The translations under genes and the position numbers were made by a program. Below the pieces are notes generated by a model, which made no database searches, was not told where the DNA came from, and saw nothing but the letters and a program-made list of their open reading frames with translations. Below are positions 1 to 8,050 of a DNA stretch of 12,712 nucleotides, piece by piece; position 1 is the stretch's first letter; the number at the start of each line of letters is the position of its first letter. The stretch comes from Euperipatoides rowelli (taxonomy: Eukaryota; Onychophora; Udeonychophora; Euonychophora; Peripatopsidae), in NCBI GenBank assembly GCA_003024985.2, contig PXIH01S0004074.1, one strand, 5' to 3'.

Positions 1-288
1 TACAATGTTTATGCATTAAAATAAAATAGATAATATGTTTGTTGACATTTGATTATTAGTAAATATTGATATCTTTGTATTGAATAGATGTAATGTTGCG
101 AGTTTTTATTTACATGAGAGCTTTCAAAGTTCTAATTTTATTTCTTTTCATGATTCTTAAATAAAAGTATGTTTTGTGGATTACATAAATACGATGCCTT
201 TGATGTTTTTACTTAGAAGAATTTGTTCAAATGCATTATGATCATACATTAGATTTAAGGTTAGTCTGAGCTATCTTCTTCTTCCAAA

Positions 289-304
289 AGGCTTGCTCAA
301 GCCT
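289..304. repeat. Short palindrome AGGCTTG-CT-CAAGCCT
   Basis: AGGCTTG (289-295) is followed after two bases by its reverse complement CAAGCCT (298-304). The same two heptamers recur as the core of the larger hairpin that begins 30 bp to the right, so the two structures are probably related copies. No function can be assigned. Confidence 0.6.
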
Positions 305-318
305 GTGTGGTCGCGAGT

Positions 319-375
319 GGCATAGAGAGTCATCCTAAGGCTTGAAAGCATGTTCAAGCCTTAGGCTCTATGGCC
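319..375. repeat. Hairpin with perfect 13-bp upper stem and bulged lower stem
   Basis: The upper stem pairs 334-346 (CCTAAGGCTTGAA) with 353-365 (TTCAAGCCTTAGG) without mismatch around a 6-nt loop AGCATG. Below it, CATAGAG (321-327) pairs with CTCTATG (366-372) across a 6-nt bulge at 328-333, and GG 319-320 can pair with CC 374-375. This gives about 22 bp of pairing in 57 nt. It could be a MITE end, a structured RNA or a small-RNA precursor. The 6-nt loop and large bulge are not typical of animal pre-miRNAs. The rest of 1-656 shows nothing further that I can identify. Confidence 0.6.
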
Positions 376-656
376 GGGGTGCTAGAATGTGTGAGCAGCT
401 GAGGAGTGAATAAGATGGCTCAGATGGCCTGTCATTTAAACGTAATGATTGTTGGCAATGACGAATTCACATTTTACTCGTTACAGCCAGACTGGAAGTG
501 ATGATTGTGCATGTCTTGAGACTTAGAATTGGAGAAGAAAATAAGATACTGTATAGACAAATTATTTTTATTAAAGTGACGAACGTCAATGTGTACATGT
601 GCATGATGTCTCAGGAAGCTGAAATGATGACGATCAATTTGAAAAATATATCAGAT

Positions 657-984
657 TGATGTCATACACAATTACTTTAAATATTTTTGACACTCGAGAT
701 TGTAAGCCCTTGGGGTGGGTCGTGGCACCCCCACCAATATAAGATAGAAAATTTCTAAGTCACTGAAGAATCATACTGAGCATGCGTATGACGTCACAGT
801 TGGGTGAACTTAGTGGAGTATGATGTCATACATTTATACTACATAAATTCCGAAGCTTGAGGTCGTAAGTGTTCAGAGATGGGCATGGCACATGCCCACA
901 CATTAAGGCCTCCCACATTGACAAATATTCAAAAAATAAAAATAAAAATAAAAGTTTTGGCAGCCATCTTGGATTTTCGAAAAA
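657..984 (+). repeat. Degenerate tandem duplication, about 164-bp period
   Basis: TGATGTCATACA at 657 recurs at 821, and the two downstream stretches stay roughly in register. CTCGAGATTGTAAG (693-706) aligns with CTTGAGGTCGTAAG (856-869), three mismatches in 14. Each is followed by a G-rich/C-rich hairpin around a shared GTGGCAC/ATGGCAC core: GGTGGG...CCCACC in copy one and a perfect GGGCAT-GGCAC-ATGCCC in copy two. Similarity fades after about 100 bp. Copy one also holds a perfect CRE palindrome, TGACGTCA (789-796). Copy two runs into an A-rich stretch near 930. This appears to be the left part of a longer repeat block reaching to about 1510. Confidence 0.6.
789..796. promoter_or_regulatory. 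CRE-like palindrome TGACGTCA
   Basis: An exact 8-bp CREB/ATF consensus site. It is followed by CAGTTGGGT, which resembles the TAGTTGGGT that follows the TGATGTCA and CTGTCA elements at 1357 and 1435. It is therefore probably one member of the repeated motif of this block. Binding or activity cannot be judged from sequence alone. Confidence 0.4.
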
Positions 985-998
985 ATGTCCCAAAATGC

Positions 999-1290
999 AT
1001 CAGTAACACCGATAAAGCATTCTGGGTACTCAGATATGTAGATTTCTGAAGTTTGGCTTTGCCAAACTCGGAAACGACATCATTAAAAGCAATTTATGTT
1101 AATTAGGGAGGTACCCCAAAATGAAAACTTCAGAAATCAGAAAACACTACAGCAATGCATTCTGGGTAATCGGGTACATTGATTTCCGAAGTTTGCCTTC
1201 GGCAAACTCGAAAATGACATCACAATAAGCAATTTATTCTAATTAAGGGGGTACCCCCAAACCCAAAACTTCGAGAATCATCAGAAATTG
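999..1290 (+). repeat. Tandem pair of 140-bp units with conserved hairpins
   Basis: Two units align without gaps at a 140-bp offset from 1016/1156 to about 1115/1255. Shared landmarks are GCATTCTGGGTA (1017 and 1157), GATTTCYGAAGTTTG (1041 and 1181), CGACATCA/TGACATCA (1075 and 1215), AGCAATTTAT and GGTACC (1110 and 1250). Each unit has a hairpin with an 8-bp stem and 3-nt loop (1050-1068; 1190-1208). A wider 14-bp inverted repeat is perfect in unit one (1041-1054 with 1125-1138) and 12/14 in unit two (1181-1194 with 1266-1279). GGGGGTACCCCC (1247-1258) is a perfect palindrome in unit two and imperfect in unit one. There is no coding potential. The family is unknown to me. Confidence 0.8.
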
Positions 1291-1349
1291 AGGGAAATTA
1301 CGAAAATATCCGAAGATTACCGAATATTAATAACAATTACCAAATTCTA

Positions 1350-1459
1350 CTGAAGATGATGTCATAGTTGGGTATTCGAATATGCAAATGAGCCACACCC
1401 CTCATGGAAATGCCCGAAGATTGCTGAACATTCTGTCATAGTTGGGTATTCGAATATGC
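1350..1459 (+). repeat. 74-bp-period direct repeat with TATTCGAATA palindrome
   Basis: The 36-bp segments 1350-1385 and 1424-1459 are identical at 33 positions and lie 74 bp apart. Each ends in GGGTATTCGAATATGC, centred on the perfect palindrome TATTCGAATA (1373-1382; 1447-1456). In copy one this leads into ATGCAAAT (1382-1389), an exact POU-octamer match, which an inserted C disrupts in copy two. Further right, TGCATTATGGGAA (1477-1489) resembles the GCATTCTGGGTA landmark of the 140-bp units. The segment therefore belongs to the same repeat block. Confidence 0.75.
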
Positions 1460-1626
1460 CAAATGAGATCACCCATTGCATTATGGGAAAAAGTATTGTT
1501 GATGTCATTTTTCCCATTGTTGTCAGAATCGGCCTTTTATTACTACTCATTGTAATATATTCTTTCTCTGAAGGTTCGTAATTGATCATAATGCAGTTTT
1601 CTCCCATCTCGATACAGTCATTCCCA

Positions 1627-2330
1627 ATGCCTCACCTCACAGTTCTATATTTACTCTAGAATGATCCAACATTTTTCTCATGGTTTCAATTAAGGTTCTA
1701 TTTTTACTCTCAGGGTGTTCTTCTGTTGAGGCCTAGAAGGGATACTCATTTGATACTAGATTCATTTGTCAACATAAATTTTCTATACCATTAAATAATT
1801 CTCCCACATCAGTGTGAATAATTGAAGTATAATATAAATGTTATGTCCCTGCATCACAATCCATTTAATCTCCCTATTGGTCATGCATTTAGTTTTCAAA
1901 GGTGCCACAAATATTATATTTGCTAAATGTGTCAATGACCGTTATTAAATATTTGCTTCTTCCATATGAGGTAGAATTAAGAGGTCCACATGTCATCCCA
2001 TAATATTTTGAAAGGTTTGTTCATTGGTGTTGTCTTCCTTTCTTAAATTTCTTTTGCATCATTCCTCCAAGCTGACCAGGATCACAGTCCTTTGCCTTTG
2101 GAAATTTTTAATCCAAAATACTTATTATCTTTCTCCATCCATTTAATAATTGGTATAGATTTATGGCCCAATTTTTTCATCCAAGTCTCATGAATGCACA
2201 TGTTAACAACCTCATTTTTGTACATTACTTCACTGGTCATTACAAAAAAAAGGATACATTTAGATTTTGACACTAGTTCTAACCCTTTTTTAATTTTAAT
2301 TAAATATTTTTCTCTTTCAAATTGCACAGT
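1627..2330 (-). pseudogene. Copia pre-integrase domain and integrase core remnant
   Basis: An open stretch at 2327-2082 contains ETWMKKLGH, the WxxxLGH hallmark of the GAG-pre-integrase zinc-binding region. The following CxxC appears as CDPG (from 2086), so one zinc ligand is lost. In shifted frames come CGPLNSTSYGRSKYLITVID (about 2013-1930), then HTDVGELFN with the second catalytic Asp at 1808-1810, then PESKNRTLIE with the catalytic Glu at 1709-1711, and an EL-stop-GEAL matching LWGEA (about 1645-1628). The first catalytic Asp is displaced by a 1-nt frameshift, and at least three stops interrupt the core. Integrase would insert the cDNA; this copy is dead. Confidence 0.88.
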
Positions 2331-2504
2331 CCATTCCTGTTAACAGATGTTTAACGATAGTAAATTATGCAATAATTTAGACAACCAGAACACATCTCCC
2401 AACCTTATCCTTATATTAGTATCACCATTTTTTACTTTAAAATATTTCTGTCTTACCATGATATCACCATTAGCCCATTTAACATTAAGGTAACTAGAAT
2501 GGAG

Positions 2505-2640
2505 TATTCAACAAAAAAATCAAACAAGTTCTTATCTCTGCACATGTGTGCACTGGTCCCCAAATTATCCAGTCTTCCGAGTTTACCATATTTTCTCTGC
2601 TTCCAGCGAAGGCTATTTCTTCATCTTCCTCAGCAAAAGT
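2505..2640 (-). pseudogene. Copia aspartic protease remnant
   Basis: One frame gives an acidic linker followed by NSEDWII (ending near 2560), where Copia elements have WI(I/L)D(S/T)GA. A second frame resumes with SAHMCRDKNLFDFF (from 2554). The bases that should encode the catalytic Asp-Ser/Thr-Gly are replaced by a short frame-disrupting segment, so the active site is lost. It sits between the zinc knuckle and the pre-integrase domain, as expected. The protease would cleave the Gag-Pol polyprotein. The fragment is short, and the assignment rests on flanking residues and order. Confidence 0.7.
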
Positions 2641-2762
2641 GGCTTATTGGTGGTCCTGGTATATTTCTTCACACACTAGTCCATGACGGGATAGGATTTT
2701 GTCTAGAATAATTCATATTTATTATCATGTTCATAATGACTGGTGAATAGATCATCATTCCT

Positions 2763-3366
2763 ACATTCTCTACTGTGTGTTAATTGCTGGCAATGGTAGC
2801 ACATTGTTTTATTATTATAGATTAGTCACATGCTCATGGTCTTGAGTGCTTCCTCTATTCCCTCCCGTCTTTCTCCAATTCACTAGTCTTCAAATTCTAA
2901 TAGCAATATCTTAGACTATTAATCTGGTTTTAACATAATAGGCTTCTTTTGCTATAAGAGCATCAAATCTTTTTGTAGTATGGCACTACAATGTGACTGC
3001 TTTTTACATTATCTTGTATAGCAATAAGCAATAATGTTGTCTCATGTTGGATCCTTCTACATACTTACACGAATATAATTTTCTTAGTAGATAGTTCACT
3101 TCTGATGAGTTTCCTGCAGTTTCAGCCACATATCTTTTGCTGTTCCAGTTATGTATTGTTATAAGTTGTGAATCTTCCACCATTAATCCTATGGTAACAT
3201 GTGTCATGCTGTATTTTTTATTTATTTTTGCTCCATGTAGCAGCGAGAGGCTCTGATGCAGATTGTTGATATTTTCCCATGTCTTCTCTCGCTGCATAAG
3301 CATCTTCAATTTAAATTTTCAGTTGAAGTAGTTGGAATTGTTAAGTTTTGCAAATTAACTTTTCAT
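2763..3366 (-). pseudogene. gag: Copia Gag remnant with CCHC zinc knuckle
   Basis: A plausible start ATG lies at 3366-3364. The conserved Gag opening is visible as KLNNSNYFN, then a stop (3319-3321) where Copia Gags have Trp, then KFKLKMLMQREKTW. A 101-codon open stretch (3309-3004) continues with motifs typical of Copia Gag (UBN2 family), such as GLMVEDSQL and NYLLRKLYSCK. After it the reading frame shifts repeatedly. The zinc knuckle at 2801-2763 reads CYHCQQLTHSREC, a CX2CX4HX3C that is one residue short of the usual CX2CX4HX4C. Gag would package the element RNA in virus-like particles; this copy is broken. Confidence 0.85.
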
Positions 3367-3437
3367 TTGTTCCAACACAAAGCCTTCACTAAGGTTGAAT
3401 GTTACGGAATTTTTTTGCTATAATCCCCTAAAACCAG

Positions 3438-3451
3438 GCTGGGCCCATAAC
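3438..3451 (-). other. Primer-binding site for the anticodon arm of initiator tRNA-Met
   Basis: The plus strand reads GCTGGGCCCATAAC, identical to the anticodon stem-loop region of eukaryotic initiator tRNA-Met as I recall it. The minus strand is therefore its complement, GTTATGGGCCCAGC. Drosophila copia is known to prime from an internal fragment of initiator tRNA-Met at a site of this kind instead of from the tRNA 3' end. The site sits about 70 bp before the likely Gag start and just after the putative LTR, exactly where a primer site is expected. Confidence 0.75.
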
Positions 3452-3453
3452 AA

Positions 3454-3660
3454 TGATTTCCAATCAAATTACACTTTGTTTTCACAGTTCCCTTAAATAC
3501 AAAACTAAATATAATCCAACACAAATAATTGATAGTCACAAAGGCATTGATTTCACTAAGATTCACTAAGAATTTATTTTAGCACACAGTATTATACATA
3601 AGCCAAGACGGTGTTCGTCAATCAAAACATGACGCCACATCATTTAATAGTCTAATAACA
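3454..3660 (-). repeat. Possible 5' LTR of the copia relic
   Basis: This lies immediately upstream (minus-strand sense) of the primer-binding site, where a 5' LTR must end. A candidate span starts with TGTTATTAGA (3660-3651) and ends with GGAAATCA (to 3454), giving TG...CA termini and about 207 bp. Read on the minus strand it contains a TATA-like TATAATAC and then AATAAA, the U3-R order. A tandem pair of TTCACTAAG lies inside (about 3551-3570, plus strand). With no second LTR to compare, both borders are guesses. Confidence 0.35.
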
Positions 3661-3855
3661 CATACAGTAACTGAGGTCTTCCCCTAAAGGACTACATTAG
3701 TCTACATACATATTCTACATTCTTACTATAACACTACAATAAATATATCAAATTATGAATTCTAAATATATCACTACATAGTAAACATTATCATTAGTCC
3801 AATAATGTGGTATCAATTTGTCTAAACCTCCATTATTTGAACATTTTCAAACCTT

Positions 3856-3983
3856 ACTAACGTTTTAATTAGAGGAAATATTTTGTAGACACAATTATTT
3901 GCAAAATGTGAGAAAATTGCATTATTCTCACATTTTGCAAATAATGATATCTACAAATTATTTCCTCTAATTAAATCATTAGT
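3856..3983. mobile_element. Foldback (MITE-like) element with 59-bp arms
   Basis: The left arm 3856-3914 and right arm 3925-3983 are reverse complements at 53 of 59 positions with no gaps, around a 10-nt spacer (3915-3924). The innermost 19 bp, from TATTTGCAAAATGTGAGAA to its complement, pair perfectly; mismatches cluster in the middle and at the outer end. The outer tips read ACTAA...TTAGT. I see no convincing target-site duplication, so the superfamily is undetermined. A transcript through it would form a long hairpin RNA. It lies about 200 bp beyond the putative copia LTR. Confidence 0.85.
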
Positions 3984-4069
3984 TTAAAAAATCAATCAAT
4001 CCAATGTGATGGCAGTGATGTAGCCTCACACTTATTTTCCATTTACAGAAATAACAGATGAAATAAAAC

Positions 4070-4513
4070 CTGTCTTGAAAGACAAAGTTTAGATAAAAAG
4101 ATGGTGATCTGTTAATATAAATGATCTCTAATTAAGGTTACAATGCAATGAATTTGTGGTTTTAGTGAAAATAAATCTTGAATTAAAAAGGGTCTCTCAT
4201 GGCAGGAAGTATTTAATGACAGGGATCTCTAAAAACAAGGAATGGAAGTTTCTCATGGCAGATAACAGAGTCTTTCAAGACAAGCATTTTAATAAAATTC
4301 ACAAGATAGGAAATATGAGGTCTCTCATCTCTCAAGACAAAAAAAGATCGCTCAATACAGTAAAACCTTAACAAGACAAGAAATAGCCTCTGAGTGCTTA
4401 AGACAGAAAATTAGCATAAATATTTAATAACAGGATGTTCATAACAACAAGCCTTTAATAATAAAGGTCTCTTAAGAAATGAAATTTTTAATTACAGAGG
4501 TCTCTTAAGACAG
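4070..4513 (+). repeat. Decayed repeat array, GGTCTCTTAAGACAG motif, about 33-bp spacing
   Basis: Variants of GGTCTCTTAAGACA recur at 4191, 4222, 4268, 4319, 4397, 4466 and 4499; the best two (4466 and 4499) are 33 bp apart. A reverse-complement copy, CTGTCTTGAAAGACA, stands at the left edge (4070-4084), so the array has inverted ends. Filler between copies often reads TTTAATNACAG. ACAGTAAAACCTTAACAAGAC near 4356 recalls termini I associate with pogo/Tigger-like DNA elements, but this is from memory. An open frame at 4156-4371 starting with GTG is a by-product of the repeats, not a gene. Confidence 0.6.
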
Positions 4514-4529
4514 ATTGTTTTTCTAGTCA

Positions 4530-7315
4530 ATTCTATAATTTTAAAAATAAATTGTGCTGAATATGAAAAGATTGGGAGAAATGAAAATGTGGTTTAATTG
4601 ACAAGGCAACTTGACATTACTCTGAATAACTTTAAGCAAAAGAATATCAAGTTAATGTTATAATGATGTGATCAATTTCTTTTTTTCATTAATTTGTTCC
4701 ACTGATCAAAATAGTAATCAACAAGAAAACCTTTGATAGGGAAAGCAGAAAAAAACTGATTAAAGAAGACTCTACAATTTAATAGTATTAGTTTATTCTA
4801 CAAGACTGACAAAACTTTTTAAATACAAACATAATAAAGTTAGTGAGAGCAACAAACTATAGTAAACATATAAGACTCATTGATTTGCAGGCTGAACAGA
4901 CTGTAAGAAAGAGCTGTTTAGTTCACTTAACATTTCAATAAGTTTACTTCAGCTGTTGTATTCTCATGATATTAACTTTAATTCTAAGAAGAAAGAAGCT
5001 GATTAATTAAAGATGTATCCTAATTTGGTAAACTGAAACACAAGAAACAAGAGACTTTGTTTTTTTTTTTTTTTTTTATTTCCTTACAAAATCACTTTGC
5101 TGTAATAATTTATTATTTGCTCTTTCAAAGTAGTCAAACACATAAAAATAACCTGCAAGGAAATCAGAAAACAATGATGGGAATATAACATGGCCAAATG
5201 GGAAATCTATAAAGGTTTAAAAAAAAAAACATGTAAAAATTGTGTTTTTAAAAAAATAAAAAATACCATAATATAATTATGGGAAAGTTCTAATCCCCAC
5301 TTAGCCTACTCATTGTCAGACTTGTTTTTATCATATTTAAACTGAATACAATCAAAGACAGATTTAGATGGATGCTAAAATATTTGGTTCTCTTATTAAA
5401 ATAGGTCCACTTCACTTTATACTCTGTAAATTATATAAAGTAGGCTATAAAGTTGTGTTTAATCTTACTTTTATCTATCAATAAAATATAGTAAAAAGTA
5501 AGAAAGCCATGCCTAGCTCCAAAATCAAAAAGTATGTGGGCTATACAGTATATGTTGTCAATGCAAGAAGATTTAATACTGAGGTGAATCAATGTAACTT
5601 TTGCTCAGCACAATGGTGTAACATGAATTATCTTTTATTTTTGAATTCCATTATAAATAGTTAAGGAGGGCCCAGTTACCCTCAGACCCTGAAATGTAAC
5701 AATCTGCCACATATACATTGCATCCCAATAATATACAGCAGACCTAACAAACTGAAACAGTTACTAGCAATAAAAGCATATATCATGGAGTATATGTCAA
5801 AACAAAGTAGTTCTTTTAAGAACAAGCTTGGTTCACTAAAACACCAAGTATACCCAATTCATCATCATATTCTATGGAGACCAAGTCGGTTCCTCCATTT
5901 TAAGAATTTCATATAATTTCTAAGTACTGTACCTTCATTAAAAACAACCTCCTTCTGAAGAACTAGCAGTTAGTATTTTTTCCACATCATTGTGTCAGAA
6001 AAAGAAAGTTTGCTAGTAGGCTATAGCCTAATAAGATTTAAGATTCATGGAATAAATTAAGGATTCATTCATCTCGATTTAGGAAATTTTGAATTGTTTA
6101 AAATTATCAAGAAGAGTTGCATCAATGCATGACCAAAGGTTGGCACATCTATGAAAAATTGTATGATCTTTCTCAGGTATTTACTTGTTTTGATTGAGAG
6201 TGCAAATCTATGGCTAATTTAAAGTGTTGTTATTTTAGTCTGTAGACAAGAAAATGGTTAGCAACCTACCACAGTCTTGACAATTATTAAAAATATATAG
6301 GCTTGTATTGTTTCATTCGATAATTACCTCATTTGTAAAAATAATGTCATTATGACACTACATTGTGTAGGGGTGAATGTGTTTTTAAGAGATTTGGTCA
6401 ATCTGTGAAACTTTTCATAGAAAATCTAGAGATTAATTTAGAAACAATGATAGTGACATTTTATCTAATGCACTGAACCTTATTTACTTTAAATCTTAGT
6501 GGAACATTAGCATTAAAGATGCTGCTCAAGACCTCAGTAGTAACTGTAGCAAAAAAACTTCCGTTATTACTATATTTTAAATGATAGGTATTATTGCTTA
6601 TTAATGCCTAATTTATTTACTTTAAAATTATAAAAATATATTTAAGATATAACCGTTTATTTTTATCTAAATCAAAATTATCAAAGACCATTCAAATTTA
6701 GCCTCAATGAGATTTCGTCAATGGCATACTAATTCGGGAAAATTGTTACGTTAACATAAAGAGAAAAGGCATCAGTTTATTAACCAAGATTTCACGTATT
6801 TTTTTTTTTTTTTTTAGTATACATAGATTGTGTCTAAGGTTATGTAATTAGTAATGCGTTTGTTTATTTTTATTCCCGAGAGCTAGAACTTTACCGATAG
6901 TTTTTTCCCAGTATTTATACAAAGTCTTTAGGGTTTGAGATCACAAACAATATTTATGTTTTCAGCAATGCAGTTAACAGTTTTTACATAGCACTATAGA
7001 TTAGGCCTATGTTATCGGATTTTACAGGGTAGAGAATTCCAAATATTTTAATTTTTTATTCATTCATTTAAAAGCCTATTTCAATTTAGTAAAGTTAATG
7101 GCAAATAAAAACTAACTAGCTAGATTGTACTTTTGATGATAAATTCATTAGAGATGACTTTGAGTAACCTTGCATATTCATAGCTTGTAATATTTTTTTT
7201 TTACTGCTGGCTGAATCATATGCAATGCCACACAGATCTGTGAGACCCCTTCTATTTTTTATGTAACTATTGAAGCCAAAAAGGACATCAAAAAGTTAAA
7301 ACTTCTCCAAAGTTA
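4530..7315. other. AT-rich stretch without recognisable gene
   Basis: It consists of AT-rich sequence with T-runs at about 5060-5077 and 6799-6815, a 14-bp palindrome TAGGCTATAGCCTA (6017-6030), and a direct repeat of TTATTTACTTTAAA (6480-6493; 6613-6626). A stop-to-stop open frame of about 82 codons at 5665-5912 (+) has no start, splice or family signal, and I do not call it a gene. It is probably intergenic or intronic. Confidence 0.5.
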
Positions 7316-7321
7316 TATTAC

Positions 7322-7521
7322 CTTGCCAAGTTTGCATCTGAAAATACACCTGTGGTCTGTGGTACATGGATATAACTGATGTAGATGACAGTGACTGAGG
7401 ATGCATAACCAAGACATTTATTTTTTTTGCCAGATCTGTTGTTAACCATGTACAATACAACCCATCTAAGGAAATGGAGACGTTCTACAATAATATATTG
7501 CCAATATAACTGTTTTCCCAT
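7322..7521 (-). CDS. Possible internal exon (200 bp), unknown product
   Basis: On the minus strand this block is preceded by ACTAATAAGAACATTGTTTCAG, which offers a branch-point-like ACTAAT and an acceptor AG. It is followed by CTTGGCAAG|GTAATA, a fair donor. One frame is open for all 66 codons, starting MGKQLYWQY and ending SDANLAR. Another frame with one stop looks more protein-like, with NVSISLDGLY and LTTDLAKKINVLVM, which would suggest a pseudoexon. I recognise no family. An open stretch this long can arise by chance in 12.7 kb, so this is a weak candidate that rests on the coincidence of splice signals and frame. Confidence 0.2.
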
Positions 7522-7561
7522 CTGAAACAATGTTCTTATTAGTTTAATAGGCATATTAAAT

Positions 7562-8040
7562 ACTTAGGCAGCATGAAGGACAAAAGAACTTTACTTGAGA
7601 AGGGCAATACTCTACTTTAATCAATGAACAAAAAATTGGCATTTAGTGTCACAGTAAAAAATAGTTTAGCCTACTTATAATGCTTTCTTCATATTTGAAT
7701 ATTTTAATTCATGCATTTCTCACTATCACATTGATTCAGTCTTAAACAGAACTTGATTATTATTGAGATTAAGTTGATAACAGAGAAGTACTAGTGTAAT
7801 GACACAATATCAGTATGTCAGCATGTGTATCTGTATATCCTGGATATTTTCAAGATTAGCCTATTTAATTTATCTCTAAATATCTATATAAATTGTTAAC
7901 CCTATGCCCCAAAATTAATCCTTTTTTTTTTATTTAGAAGTAATGTCCATCTGAGTATCCATCAAATAATTATTAAGTGAATTGTATATTTGTTTATAAC
8001 AAGTGACAGCTTTTATGGATGTGTGACATTGACATTCCAT
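7562..8040. other. AT-rich spacer, nothing identified
   Basis: I see no repeat, RNA gene or protein-like frame here beyond short T-runs. A pyrimidine stretch at the right edge leads into the acceptor-like site before 8051. Confidence 0.4.
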
Positions 8041-8050
8041 TTTGTTTCAG

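Larger units (their letters stand above)
1627..3451 (-). mobile_element. Ty1/copia-type LTR retrotransposon, decayed and truncated
   Basis: Read on the minus strand, domains appear in Copia order: primer-binding site (3438-3451), Gag (about 3366-2850), CCHC zinc knuckle (2801-2763), aspartic protease fragment (about 2640-2505), GAG-pre-integrase domain (about 2330-2050) and integrase core (about 2040-1627). Integrase before reverse transcriptase is the Copia arrangement, not Gypsy. Several frameshifts and internal stops are visible, so it cannot make Gag-Pol. The relic ends after the integrase motif resembling WGEA, close to where the tandem-repeat block begins. No reverse transcriptase, RNase H or 3' LTR is visible to the left. 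A deletion or a rearrangement at the junction is the likely reason. Confidence 0.88.

Noticed and set aside
1016-1168. GCATTCTGGGTA as a ZNF143/STAF promoter site with a nearby ACTACA
   Set aside because: The ACTACA element is in the wrong orientation relative to the core for that motif, and both are parts of the tandem unit.
1362-1607. 81-codon open frame on the minus strand
   Set aside because: It lies across the tandem-repeat block and the copia junction, and encodes no recognisable motif; its sequence is explained by the repeats.
2499-2711. 70-codon open frame on the plus strand
   Set aside because: It is antisense to the copia protease region, whose minus-strand frames carry the recognisable residues.
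3454-3521. A very short (68-bp) copia LTR starting at TGTTGGATTATATT
   Set aside because: Although TGTTGGA resembles a copia LTR start, 68 bp is too short to hold U3, R and U5, and the same TCCAACACAAA word also occurs at 3371, inside the leader.
4156-4371. 71-codon open frame on the plus strand starting with GTG
   Set aside because: It overlaps the decayed repeat array, uses a non-eukaryotic start and has no family features.
4070-4513. CRISPR array
   Set aside because: Repeats are degenerate, spacing is irregular, one copy is inverted, and the sequence context is eukaryotic.
5665-5912. Stop-to-stop open frame of about 82 codons on the plus strand, with a shorter open antisense frame
   Set aside because: One or two runs of this length are expected by chance in the window; there is no good start context, no clear splice sites and no recognised motif.
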